A stretch of 64,000 nt of DNA from Ornithinimicrobium tianjinense (lineage in GTDB: Bacteria > Actinomycetota > Actinomycetes > Actinomycetales > Dermatophilaceae). Made by a program: the position numbers and the translations under genes. The notes beneath the pieces were generated by a model. The model was not told where the DNA came from, did no database searches, and saw only the letters and a program-made list of their open reading frames with translations. The DNA lies in the NCBI RefSeq assembly GCF_014636495.1, contig NZ_BMEM01000002.1:248001-312000 (forward strand). The letters run 5' to 3'. This document shows positions 33,993-42,665 of this stretch, piece by piece (position 1 is the first letter of the stretch; the number at the start of each line of letters is the position of its first letter).

Positions 33993-34420
33993 TGCCCCTC
34001 CGCGTAGGCCTGGCCGGTCACCGTCAACGCACCTCCCGGCCCGAAGGGGCCGAACACCGGCAGGGTGAGCATCGCGGTCACCCTCACGACCTCCATGCCG
34101 GCGACCGTGACCCGCTCCGCGGTCACCGCCGCCTGTCGGTCCTCGGACACGCTCGTCCCGAGCAGCTCCCGGGCCCGCCGCGCGCCGTCCTCCGGAGCGA
34201 GGTCGGCTCTCGCCCCGTGCCGGGCTCCCTCGATGACGTGGGCGGTTGCGGTGTTGCGCACATGCAGGGCGAACGAGAGCTGGAGGGCGGCGAGGACGAG
34301 GACGCTGACCAGGCCGGCGAGCATCGCGAACTCGGAGACCGCCGCGCCCCTCTCCCAGGAGTGGGACAGCGGTGCCCGGCCGCGTCGCCGGCCCTGGAGC
34401 GTCCTGAAACTGCCTGTCAC
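33989..34420 (-). CDS. TadE/TadG-family protein
   Basis: A protein of 143 residues from GTG 34420. GAAVSEFAMLAGLVSVLVLA is the single membrane segment, again with an N-terminal basic leader and Glu at the fifth position after the presumed cleavage site. The external part contains LSFALHVRNTATAHVIEGAR and ends in PVFGPFGPGGALTVTGQAYA. It is a second minor pilin-like protein in the same operon. GTGA overlaps occur at both ends. Confidence 0.82.
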   Translation of the reverse strand: MTGSFRTLQGRRRGRAPLSHSWERGAAVSEFAMLAGLVSVLVLAALQLSFALHVRNTATAHVIEGARHGARADLAPEDGARRARELLGTSVSEDRQAAVTAERVTVAGMEVVRVTAMLTLPVFGPFGPGGALTVTGQAYAEGQ

Positions 34421-34626
34421 CCGCCGACTTCGGCGATCGCGTCGGCGAACATCCCCGTGAGCAGAGGCTCGGCCACCAGCCAGAGCGCCGCCACCAGACC
34501 GGCCGTCATGATCGTGATGAGCACCCAGCCGGGCACGTCCCCGCGCTCGGGCTCGGCCGCCCAGGTGCGAAGGCGATGGAGGAAAGGGAGAGCAGGGCGG
34601 TGAGGACGCAGTCGACGGATGTTCAT
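34417..34626 (-). CDS. DUF4244 protein, probable Flp-type pilin
   Basis: A protein of 69 residues with a long basic N-terminal region and then VPGWVLITIMTAGLVAALWL before VAEPLLTGMFADAIAEVGG. The short length, one hydrophobic helix and tad context fit a Flp/type IVb pilin-like subunit. The usual G/XXXXEY cleavage motif is not clear; GDVPG may replace it. It is placed between tadC and the TadE genes, and the next gene overlaps its stop by GTGA. If it is the major pilin, it would need a prepilin peptidase, which is not in the window. Confidence 0.8.
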   Translation of the reverse strand: MNIRRLRPHRPALPFLHRLRTWAAEPERGDVPGWVLITIMTAGLVAALWLVAEPLLTGMFADAIAEVGG

Positions 34627-34679
34627 CGTTCTTTCTCCTTGGGTGGGTGGGTTTCTTCGAGGTGATGGCTAAGAGACCG

Positions 34680-35612
34680 TCAGAGGGCGACCTGAAGGAG
34701 GGTGGCGCCGGGGAACACGGCGAACAGGACGGTGACCGGCAGCACGAGGAAGACGACGGGGACCATCATCGAGATCTCGCGCTTGCCGCCCTCCTCGATG
34801 AGGGCCTGGCGAGCGGCCTCCCGGGCGTCGGCCGCCTGGGCGCGCAGGACATCGCCGAGCGGGGTGCCGCGCTGGATGGCGACCACGATCCCGTCGACGA
34901 AGCGGACGATCGGGCTGAGCCCGGTCCGTCTGCTCAGCTCCTGGAGAGCCTCGGGCAGGCTCGCTCCGGTGCGCGCCTGGGCCAGACACAGCTCGAGCTC
35001 GGCCGCGAGCTCTCCTCGCGACAGTCGTGTCACCCTCTCCAGGGCCTGGACGGTCCCCTCGCCCGCGGTCACCGAGAGGGCGAGAAGCTCTGCGATGGAA
35101 GGGAACTCAGCCATGATGCGACGCTCGCGCCGCTCGGCGGACCGGCTCAGCAACCAATCCCGGAGAACGACCCCGCCGACGAAGGCGCAGCCGATCAGCA
35201 CCGCCAGGGCGAGGAGGCTGGCACCTCTGGCCCACCACAGCACCGACCCCAGTGCGGCCACCAGCACGGCTGAGATGCTGCCCCACAGGACCTGCTCCAC
35301 GCGGAACCCCTCGACGTCGGCCGACAGGCCGGCGCGCTGAAGCCGGGCACGCACCGACTCGGCGCCTCCGAGGACTCGATCGAGCCCGGCACCCAGCCTG
35401 CGCATCGTGGGCTGGAGGACATCCGCGAGATGCCACGGCTGCGGGTCGTCGAGCCGCAGGAGCCTCGTCCGCTGCGGGCCCCGGTCCAGGTAGGGCTCGA
35501 TCCGGGCGCCGAGGTCGATGCGCCTGGTCATGGGCAGACCGGCGTAGGTCAGGATCAGACCCACGGCCAGCATCAGCCCGCACAGGGCGCCCCACCACTG
35601 CGCCGCTGTCAT
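34680..35612 (-). CDS. TadC-like type II/IV secretion inner-membrane protein (T2SF)
   Basis: A protein of 310 residues with membrane segments near 5-22, 113-125, 130-150 and 285-305. The T2SF core has RRIMAEFPSIAELLALSVTA, EGTVQALERVTRLSRGELAA and SLPEALQELSRRTGLSPIVR. It acts with TadB as the platform protein of the pilus machine. The ATG at 35612 overlaps the tadB stop as ATGA. There is a 53-bp gap to the DUF4244 gene. Confidence 0.9.
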   Translation of the reverse strand: MTAAQWWGALCGLMLAVGLILTYAGLPMTRRIDLGARIEPYLDRGPQRTRLLRLDDPQPWHLADVLQPTMRRLGAGLDRVLGGAESVRARLQRAGLSADVEGFRVEQVLWGSISAVLVAALGSVLWWARGASLLALAVLIGCAFVGGVVLRDWLLSRSAERRERRIMAEFPSIAELLALSVTAGEGTVQALERVTRLSRGELAAELELCLAQARTGASLPEALQELSRRTGLSPIVRFVDGIVVAIQRGTPLGDVLRAQAADAREAARQALIEEGGKREISMMVPVVFLVLPVTVLFAVFPGATLLQVAL

Positions 35613-36475
35613 CTCAGCACCCGCTGCTCCTCGGGCAGGCGCCCGATCGCGATCATGAGCCGGTAGGCCACGACGGTCACGCCGCCCCCGACCAGGAGCA
35701 CGGCGGCACCCGTCGGGGAGCTGTAGGCGTCCAACGTGGTTCCGCGGGTGGCGAGCAGGAGCAGGACGGCCCAGGGTGCCGCCATGGCCAGGCGTGCGGC
35801 GTTCACAGTCCAGCTCTGCCGGGCTTCCAGCTCGGCACGGGCACGGGCATCCTCACGCAGAAAGGCTGACAGGGTGCGCAGCACCCTCCCCAGATCGGTC
35901 CCGCCGACATCACGGGCGATGCGCAGGGCCTCGATGAGACGGTCGGCGACCGGGTCCGACAGGCGGTCCTTGAGCCGGTCCAGAGCCTCCGAGAACCGGC
36001 CGGAGGCGCGGTAGTCATCGCCGAAGTCGATGAACTGCGGCCGCAGCTCGACCGGGCCCCGCTCCCCCAGCTGCACGAGAGCCTCGGGCAGCGCGAGTCC
36101 CGCACGGACCGCCGAGAGGACGTGGTCGACGACGTCGGGCCAGACGTCGCGCAGCCGCGAGCGCCGACTGCGGGCCCGGGCTCCGACCACCGCGAACGAC
36201 CCCCAGCCCGCCATCACGGCGAAGCAGAGGCTGACCGGCAGCACCCGGGTCACGGCATACGCGAGGACGAGGACCACGAGCGACAGGAGCATCACCAGCC
36301 CGACGAACGTCCACGGGCCGGTGCCGTGGAGGCCTGCCAGGGCCAAGTCGTCCGCGAGCTGCTGGACACGGCGATGACGACGCCTGGTCACCACGACCGT
36401 CTCGCGGGGCCAGAACGACCACCAGACCGACGCGAGCCCGAGCCCCAGGACCAGCCCCCACAGCGCACCCTCCAT
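35609..36475 (-). CDS. TadB-like type II/IV secretion inner-membrane protein (T2SF)
   Basis: A protein of 288 residues from ATG 36475 (MEGALWGLVLGLGLASVWWS). The T2SF domain contains RDVWPDVVDHVLSAVRAGLA, LPEALVQLGERGP, and IARDVGGTDLGRVLRTLSAF. Membrane segments are near 3-20, 60-95, 225-245 and 255-275. The ATG shares one base with the cpaF stop (TGATG). A longer upstream open frame is antisense-like and overlaps cpaF, so it is rejected. Confidence 0.9.
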   Translation of the reverse strand: MEGALWGLVLGLGLASVWWSFWPRETVVVTRRRHRRVQQLADDLALAGLHGTGPWTFVGLVMLLSLVVLVLAYAVTRVLPVSLCFAVMAGWGSFAVVGARARSRRSRLRDVWPDVVDHVLSAVRAGLALPEALVQLGERGPVELRPQFIDFGDDYRASGRFSEALDRLKDRLSDPVADRLIEALRIARDVGGTDLGRVLRTLSAFLREDARARAELEARQSWTVNAARLAMAAPWAVLLLLATRGTTLDAYSSPTGAAVLLVGGGVTVVAYRLMIAIGRLPEEQRVLR

Positions 36476-37698
36476 CACGCGCTCGCCAACAGTGCCCGGA
36501 GATCGTGGCCGGCGCGCTCGAAGCGCTCGGCGTGCGGAGGGAAGCCGTCCGCACGCTCCAGGCGTCCGCCTCGCCTGACGAACAGGTCGGCGACCTCGAC
36601 CACCTCCCCCTCCACGCGGCCGGGCAGCGCGACGATCTCGCGGACCCTTCGGTGCCCGTCGGCCTCGAGGGCGAGATGGACGACGAGGTCGACGGAGGAC
36701 GCGACCGTGGGCACGACGAAGCTGGCGGAGACGTTGGAACCCGCCAGCAGGGGCAGGGTGCACATCTTGGTGACCGCCTCGCGAGCGCTGTTGGCGTGCA
36801 GGGTACACATGCCGGGCAGCCCGCTGTTCAGCGCGATGAGCAGGTCCAGACTCTCGGCCTGACGGACCTCGCCGACGATGAGCCGGCCGGGACGCATCCG
36901 CAAGGCTTCCTTGACGAGGCGCCGTAACGGGACCTCTCCGGTGCCCTCGAGGCTGGGCTGACGACACTGCATGGCGGCGACGTCCCGCACGTTGATCTTC
37001 AGCTCGAAGACCTCCTCGCAGGTGACCACCCGCTCGTGCGCGGGGATCGCGGCGGCCAGGCAGTTGAGCATCGTGGTCTTGCCGGCCTGGGTGCCGCCGG
37101 CCACGAGGATGTTCAGGCCACTGACCACGGCAGCCTCGAGGAAGGTCGCCGCCTGCTGGGTGAGGCTGCCCAGCCTGACCAGGTCGTCCAGGTGGTCTGC
37201 GGCCACCACGAACTTGCGGATGTTGACCGCCCAGTGTCGTCGCGTGATGTCAGGGATCACCACGTGCAGGCGGCTTCCGTCGGGCAGCGAAGCATCGACG
37301 AACGGACTGCTGAGGTCCACCCTGCGTCCGCTCGAGCGGAGCATCCGCTCGACGAGGTCTCTCACCTGTGTCTCTGTCAGCAGGGTGGGCGTCAGCTCCG
37401 GGCGGCCGTGCCGGGCGACGAACACCTTGCTGGGCTCGTTGATCCAGATCTCCTCGACGGTCGGGTCGTCGAGGTAGGCCTGGAGCGGACCGAAACCCGC
37501 GACCGACTCCATCAGCACCCGCTGCGTCTCCGCGCGGTCGACGGTCCCCAGCCCGTGGACGAGCGCCCGGTCCTCGTGGTCGTCGAGCACCTCCCCGATG
37601 AGCGCCCGGACGGCAACGTCGTCACGCGTCGGGTCGAGGCGTCGCTCTCGGATCAGCTCGCGCACGTCCTCCTCGAGCAGCTGCAGCGCGCTCGGCAT
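36475..37698 (-). CDS. CpaF/TadA secretion ATPase
   Basis: A protein of 407 residues from ATG 37698, with GGGAGGG about 8 nt upstream. Features are FGPLQAYLDDPTVEEIWINE, Walker A ILVAGGTQAGKTTMLN, the Asp box TCEEVFELKINVRDVA, and the Walker B and His boxes RMRPGRLIVGEVRQAESLDL and GMCTLHANSAREAV. It powers assembly of the tad pilus. The gene is the first of the operon, facing a set of 11-bp direct repeats in its promoter region. No TadZ/CpaE gene is adjacent. Confidence 0.93.
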   Translation of the reverse strand: MPSALQLLEEDVRELIRERRLDPTRDDVAVRALIGEVLDDHEDRALVHGLGTVDRAETQRVLMESVAGFGPLQAYLDDPTVEEIWINEPSKVFVARHGRPELTPTLLTETQVRDLVERMLRSSGRRVDLSSPFVDASLPDGSRLHVVIPDITRRHWAVNIRKFVVAADHLDDLVRLGSLTQQAATFLEAAVVSGLNILVAGGTQAGKTTMLNCLAAAIPAHERVVTCEEVFELKINVRDVAAMQCRQPSLEGTGEVPLRRLVKEALRMRPGRLIVGEVRQAESLDLLIALNSGLPGMCTLHANSAREAVTKMCTLPLLAGSNVSASFVVPTVASSVDLVVHLALEADGHRRVREIVALPGRVEGEVVEVADLFVRRGGRLERADGFPPHAERFERAGHDLRALLASA

Positions 37699-37789
37699 AC
37701 CGGTGTCCCTCCCGCCAGACCCTCCCACAGGCGGTCCTCCGCCCTCGGCGACCCATGTCACCAGCCCGGCACCAGCACTGTAAAGGGTC

Positions 37790-37822
37790 TTGACCAAACG
37801 CTGACCAAACGCTGACCAAACC
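37790..37822. promoter_or_regulatory. Three 11-bp tandem repeats between cpaF and the FHA-FtsK gene
   Basis: (C/T)TGACCAAACG occurs three times with 11-bp period, from 37790 to about 37822. One helical turn between copies suggests cooperative binding by a regulator. It lies between two divergent genes. TTTACAGT on the minus strand, about 80 nt upstream of cpaF, may be the -10 element of the tad operon. Two TGTGGACA motifs (37823, 37841) follow. Confidence 0.6.
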
Positions 37823-37888
37823 TGTGGACAACGAAGGCCCTGTGGACAGTCTGGTCGGCCCGGGACGGGCGTCACCCACGATGCAGGG

Positions 37889-40800
37889 GTGCGGATCATG
37901 GTGACCTCAGGCGGGCCCGAGCGCCCCAGGACCTGGCTCGTCGACGCCCCGGAAGGTGCCAGCGGCGAGGAGCTGCGAGAGCGCCTCGGCGCGACGGGGT
38001 CGGGCCCTGTCGACCCTCCCCGGCACGGGTATGCCGTGACCGCTCGGTCCGCCGTTCGGCGCGCGTCCAGCAGCCGGATCCTGGTGGTGGCCGGGCCCGA
38101 TGCCGGTCTGTTCCTCCCGCTCGAACCGGGACGCTGGGCGAGCGTAGGTCGGGACCCGTTGTGCGACCTGACCATCGACGACCCTCGCCTGTCCCGGCGG
38201 CACCTGCGGGTGCGGCACGGCCGGGCCGGCTTCGAGGTCGAGGACCTCGGGTCCACCAACGGCGTGCGGACTCAGGGAGGGTCAGCGGCCGAGGTCGCGG
38301 ATGCTGCGGCAGGCCCGGTCTGGCCTGCGGGCAGCGTGCTGCTGGCCGGGGGTTCGGCACTGTCGCTCGAGGTGGACGACCATGCCCCCATGCCGGGGAC
38401 GGTGTGCGGAGGCCGGCTGCTGGTGAAGCCCTGGCCTCGTGCCCGGCCTGGTCTGGCCGACGCAGAGCTGCGGACACCGGCTGAGCCCTCGCGACGCTCC
38501 GTGCGACCGCCCAGCGTCTGGACCTGGGGACTCCCGCTCCTGGCCTCGCTGGTCGCCGCCGCGGTGCTGCGGATGCCGCTCGTCCTCGTGCTGGGTCTGC
38601 TAGGACCTGCGATGGTCCTCGGGCAGCACCTGGGCGACAGGAAGTCCGCGGCCAGGGAGCACGCGGAGGAGCTCGACACGTGGCGCAACGCCGTCGACGA
38701 CATCCGTGTGCGCGCCGCCAGCTGTGTCGATCACGAGCGTGCCGTCCGATGGCAGCTGACGCCCGGGGTCGCCGGTGCGGTGCGGGCGCTGTGCCCGGCC
38801 CCGAGCACCGTGCTCTGGGGGCGTCGTGGCGAGGACCCCCTCGTGGTCCTGGGGGTGGGTGCGGGCCCGACCGGCGTGGTGGTCGACGGTCGTCCGCTCG
38901 AGAGTGACGGCCTGCCTGTGGTCCTGGCGCTGGACGGTCCCGTCGCGGTCGTGGGCGCGCCGCACCTGCGTGACGCGGCCGCGCGCTCCTGGCTCCTTCA
39001 GCTGGTCACCGGTCATCCGCCGGACGAGCTCGCGGTGGTGGTGTCCCCTGATGAACTCTCCGACCAGGCCTCGTGGGACCTGCTCGCCTGGATCCCGCAC
39101 ACCCGTCCGCGCGTTGCGGACGGCCTGCCTCTACAGCTGCGGTGGGGCGAGGACCTGGTGCTGGTGGACGACGTGCGCGACGCACCCCAGGGCGTCACCC
39201 GGGTCGTGCTGCACGCGCACGACCTGGCCACCCTGGAGAGGCCCGGCCGCCCGTCGGCACGCTTCATACCCACGCTGCTCGGGCTTGCTCCCGCCCGGGC
39301 CCTCGCGCGGCGGATGGCTGGCCTGACGACCGGGACGTCCGGCTCCGGCGGTGCGTCGGAGCCGCCGCGCCTCGGCGACCTCCTGCCCTGGCCGGTCAGC
39401 CCCGAACAGGCCCGGCGTGGGTGGGCGGACGGTCCCTCGATGGGAGTCGCGCTGGGTCTGGACGCCGAGGGCGCCCCCGTGGTCGTCGACCTGACGAAGC
39501 AGGGTCCGCACGCCCTCGTCGCCGGCACCACCGGATCCGGCAAGTCCGAGCTGCTGCGCTCGCTGGTGGTCGGCCTGGCCCTGCTCAACCCACCGTCTGC
39601 GCTGTCGGTGCTGCTCGTGGACTACAAGGGCGGGTCCTCGCTCGCCGGGTGCGCCGGTCTACCCCACGCGGTCGGGCTGGTCACGGACCTGGACCCTCAC
39701 CTGGGTGAACGGGTCCTCCTCTCGCTCCGCGCAGAGCTCACGCGGCGGGAACGGCGGCTGGCGGAGGCCGGGGTGCGGGACGTGCGTGACTACCGCGGCG
39801 GCGACCTTCCCCGGCTCGTCGTGGTGGTCGACGAGTTCCGGGTGCTCGCCGAGGAGCTCCCGGACTTCATGGCCGGGATGGTCCGGCTCGCCGCGGTCGG
39901 GCGCAGCCTCGGCCTCCACCTCGTGCTCGCCACCCAGCGACCCGCCGGGGTGGTGGGGGCCGACCTGCGCGCCAACGTCAACCTGCGGATCGCCCTGCGC
40001 GTCCGTGACGTGGCCGACAGCCTGGACGTCCTGGAGTGCCCCGACGCGGCCCGGCTGCCGGAGGGTGAGCCCGGGCGCGCCCTGCTGCGCACCGGGTCGA
40101 CGACCCCGCAGCCCCTGCACGTGGCACCGGTCGGGCGGCCGCGGCGCCGGGTGTCGAACGAGTGGTCGGTCCGCGAGGTGACCGACGCCTGGCACGGCTG
40201 GGCGGAACTGCATACCGAGGCCACTGAGGAGGACACCGCCGCGGACCTGGAGGACCTGGTGGAGGTCCTGGTCGCGGCGGCCGGCGACGTGCGCCCGCCG
40301 CCGGTCTGGCTCGCGCCCCTCCCGGACGTCGTGGGCGACGCCGAGCTGGAGGGGGTGGAGCCGCTCGAGGGTATGCCGCCCCACGCCAGGCCGTGGGCGC
40401 TCGTCGACCTGCCCGGACAGCAGCGCCGGGCAGCGCTCGGGTGGGCGTTGCGGGGGCATGTCGGCGTGGTCGGTTCCGCGCGGACCGGCCGGACGACCGC
40501 GCTGGTGGCGCTCGCCCGTTCGGCTCCCGGCGCCTGGCTCTACGTCCTGGACGTGGGGCGCGGGCTGGAGGGCACCGGGCTGGGCGAGGACCCCCGCGTG
40601 CGGGCCTGGGTCGGGCCTGAGGACCGCGCGCACGGGCTCCGGGTGCTGGAGGTGCTGCTGGCCCTGGCCGAGGAGCGAGTGCGCTCTGGCGCTCACCTGC
40701 CACCGGTCGTCGTGCTCGTCGACGGGTGGGACAGGTGGGTGGAGGCGTATGCCGAGCTCGAGGCGGGTCGTGGCGTCGACCTCCTCCTCAGACTGCTCCG

Positions 40801-41659
40801 CGAAGGGCCGGCCGCCGGTGTGTTCGTCGCCGTCAGCGGCGACCGTGCCCTGCTGGGGGGCAAGATCGCACCGCACCTTCCCGAGGTGTGGGCGTTGCGC
40901 CTGCACGATCCCGGCGACCTGGCGATGGCGGGCCTGAGGGCCTCCCAGCTGCCCAGGCACCAGCCGCCCGGGCGGATGGTCCGCACCAGCGACGGGACGG
41001 TAGCGCAGGTCCTGCTGAGCGACGGTCGGCCTGAGGAGGCGAACGGGACCCCTGCGCCCACGAGCGGGCCGGCCGGGCAGCCGCCTGGAGCACCGGGCCA
41101 GTGCGCTCCGCCACCGCGCGTGGTCAGGCTGCCGCTGCGGGCCCACGGCCAGAGCTGGGCGGTCGGCGGCGACGAGGCCTCGCCGGTGCCCGAGCCCATC
41201 GGCGCGTTCCTGGTCGTCGGCCCGCCCAGGTCAGGGGTGAGCAGCACGCTGCTACGGCTCGCCGGTGCGCCCGGGCCCACCACCGTGCACGTCGCGCCGG
41301 GGAGCTGGGAGGACGGAGAGCTGGCCCGGCACCTCCAACAACCGGGCACGACGACCGTCATGGTCGACGAGGCTCACCTGCTCGTCGGCACCCCGACGGA
41401 GGACCTCGTCCTCGACTGGGCGACGCGCACCTCGGGCCGGCTGCTCGTGGGCGCGGACGCGGACGCGTGCGCGGGTCTCTACCGCGGGCTGGTGCCCCAC
41501 GTGGCCCGGGCACGGCGGGGGCTGCTCCTCCAGCCGCAGAACGCCCAGCACGGGGCGGTGCTGGGCGTCCGGGCGCCGCTGGGCCACCCGGCCGTGCCGG
41601 GCCGGGGCGTGCTCGTCGACCGAGGGAGGTGCACGCGGGTTCAGGTGCTGCTGGGGTGA
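37889..41659 (+). CDS. FHA-domain FtsK/SpoIIIE (EccC/EssC-like) ATPase
   Basis: About 1256 residues from GTG 37889; an ATG at 37898 with AGGGG about 9 nt upstream is an alternative. An FHA domain is at about 85-130 (ASVGRDPLCDLTIDDPRLSR followed by VEDLGSTNGV). Two membrane helices follow near 208-240. Three ATPase modules are present. Module 1 has a normal Walker A (VAGTTGSGKSELLRSL, about residue 545) and VVVVDEF. Module 2 has GSARTGRTT (Lys to Arg, about 862). Module 3 has GPPRSGVSS (Lys to Val, about 1110) with TVMVDEAHLLVG. This pattern is typical of type VII secretion ATPases, yet no WXG100 or other T7SS gene is nearby. It is divergent from the tad operon. The 3' end overlaps the next convergent gene by 19 bp. 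Confidence 0.88.
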   Translation: MRIMVTSGGPERPRTWLVDAPEGASGEELRERLGATGSGPVDPPRHGYAVTARSAVRRASSSRILVVAGPDAGLFLPLEPGRWASVGRDPLCDLTIDDPRLSRRHLRVRHGRAGFEVEDLGSTNGVRTQGGSAAEVADAAAGPVWPAGSVLLAGGSALSLEVDDHAPMPGTVCGGRLLVKPWPRARPGLADAELRTPAEPSRRSVRPPSVWTWGLPLLASLVAAAVLRMPLVLVLGLLGPAMVLGQHLGDRKSAAREHAEELDTWRNAVDDIRVRAASCVDHERAVRWQLTPGVAGAVRALCPAPSTVLWGRRGEDPLVVLGVGAGPTGVVVDGRPLESDGLPVVLALDGPVAVVGAPHLRDAAARSWLLQLVTGHPPDELAVVVSPDELSDQASWDLLAWIPHTRPRVADGLPLQLRWGEDLVLVDDVRDAPQGVTRVVLHAHDLATLERPGRPSARFIPTLLGLAPARALARRMAGLTTGTSGSGGASEPPRLGDLLPWPVSPEQARRGWADGPSMGVALGLDAEGAPVVVDLTKQGPHALVAGTTGSGKSELLRSLVVGLALLNPPSALSVLLVDYKGGSSLAGCAGLPHAVGLVTDLDPHLGERVLLSLRAELTRRERRLAEAGVRDVRDYRGGDLPRLVVVVDEFRVLAEELPDFMAGMVRLAAVGRSLGLHLVLATQRPAGVVGADLRANVNLRIALRVRDVADSLDVLECPDAARLPEGEPGRALLRTGSTTPQPLHVAPVGRPRRRVSNEWSVREVTDAWHGWAELHTEATEEDTAADLEDLVEVLVAAAGDVRPPPVWLAPLPDVVGDAELEGVEPLEGMPPHARPWALVDLPGQQRRAALGWALRGHVGVVGSARTGRTTALVALARSAPGAWLYVLDVGRGLEGTGLGEDPRVRAWVGPEDRAHGLRVLEVLLALAEERVRSGAHLPPVVVLVDGWDRWVEAYAELEAGRGVDLLLRLLREGPAAGVFVAVSGDRALLGGKIAPHLPEVWALRLHDPGDLAMAGLRASQLPRHQPPGRMVRTSDGTVAQVLLSDGRPEEANGTPAPTSGPAGQPPGAPGQCAPPPRVVRLPLRAHGQSWAVGGDEASPVPEPIGAFLVVGPPRSGVSSTLLRLAGAPGPTTVHVAPGSWEDGELARHLQQPGTTTVMVDEAHLLVGTPTEDLVLDWATRTSGRLLVGADADACAGLYRGLVPHVARARRGLLLQPQNAQHGAVLGVRAPLGHPAVPGRGVLVDRGRCTRVQVLLG

Positions 41660-42051
41660 CCCTCCAGCCGGCCCATGAGGAACACGCAGGCCACGGTCGC
41701 GGCACTGCCGACGAGCAGGATCGTCGCCAGCCACCAGGGCGCGAACTGGAACATCGCGATCCCGAGCGCGACGAGCAGGAAGTTGAAGGCGATGACCGGC
41801 GCCTGGGCGCGGGGGTGGCGGTGCCACAGCCCCTTCGCGGAGTAGGCCAGGCCGATCACGAAGACCGCCATGGTCGCCACCGACATGATGACCACCATCG
41901 GGTCGGTGCCCTTGCCGGTGGCCAGCTCGTAGAGGTAGAACACCGCGATGCCGACCAGCGCCACGGCCTCGAGCACGACGAGAGCGACGGCCACGCGCCC
42001 GGCCAGCAGCTCGCGCGGCGTCGGGTCGGTGGTGGCGTTGCGGGGGCTCAT
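41641..42051 (-). CDS. Four-helix membrane protein of unknown function
   Basis: A protein of 136 residues from ATG 42051, which overlaps the upstream acetyltransferase stop as ATGA. Four hydrophobic segments are visible, for example RVAVALVVLEAVALVGIAVF, VVIMSVATMAVFVIGLAYSA, VIAFNFLLVALGIAMFQFA and LATILLVGSAATVACVFLMG. Arg/His loops lie between (KGLWHRHPRAQ). Similar proteins are common and uncharacterised in actinobacteria. It is the last gene of a three-gene cluster with two GNAT genes. Confidence 0.7.
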   Translation of the reverse strand: MSPRNATTDPTPRELLAGRVAVALVVLEAVALVGIAVFYLYELATGKGTDPMVVIMSVATMAVFVIGLAYSAKGLWHRHPRAQAPVIAFNFLLVALGIAMFQFAPWWLATILLVGSAATVACVFLMGRLEGHPSST

Positions 42052-42665
42052 GCCGACGCTCCCGCCAGGCGGGTGCCGAGCCGCCGCTGCAGCTCCCCGC
42101 GCACGGCCGGCCACTCGGCCGCCACGACCGAGTAGACGCAGGTGTCGCGGACGGAGCCGTCGGGCATGACCATGTGCTGGCGCAGGATCCCGTCGAGCTT
42201 GGCGCCCAGCCTCTCGATGGCGGCCCGGGACTGCCGGTTGAGCCAGTGCGTGCGCAGCTCCACGGCGTGGCAGCCCAGCGTCTCGAAGGCGTGAGCGAGC
42301 ATGAGCAGCTTGGCCTCCGCGTTGACGCCGGTGCCCTGCGCGGAGCGCGCCAGCCATGTCGAGCCGATCTCGAGACGGCGGTTCGGCTCGTCGAGGTTCA
42401 TCAACGTGGTCATCCCGACCGGCTCGCCCGTCGCGCTGCGGCGCACCGTGAAGGGCACCATCCGCCCCTCCCGCAGCAGCCCGAGCCGACGCTCGATCTC
42501 CGCCGCCATGGCCTCGGGGCGGGGCACCGAGGTGTACGTCAGCCCCCAGAGGTCGCCGTCCCCGGCGGCCGCGACCAGACCGTCGTGGTCCTGCGGCGAG
42601 AGGGGTGTCAGCGTGACGAGGTCGCCGGTCAGCGTCACCGGCTCGGCGTAGGGCATGACGGTCAT
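42048..42665 (-). CDS. GNAT-family N-acetyltransferase (RimJ/RimL-like)
   Basis: A protein of 205 residues. It has TLTPLSPQDHDGLVAAAGDG, the strand MTTLMNLDEPNRRLEIGSTW and the acetyl-CoA binding region RSAQGTGVNAEAKLLMLAHA, followed by LRTHWLNRQSRAAIERLGAK. The pattern resembles ribosomal-protein acetyltransferases that modify N-termini. The substrate is not known. The ATG at 42665 overlaps the stop of the preceding gene as ATGA; an ATG at 42656 is possible. Confidence 0.85.
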   Translation of the reverse strand: MTVMPYAEPVTLTGDLVTLTPLSPQDHDGLVAAAGDGDLWGLTYTSVPRPEAMAAEIERRLGLLREGRMVPFTVRRSATGEPVGMTTLMNLDEPNRRLEIGSTWLARSAQGTGVNAEAKLLMLAHAFETLGCHAVELRTHWLNRQSRAAIERLGAKLDGILRQHMVMPDGSVRDTCVYSVVAAEWPAVRGELQRRLGTRLAGASA

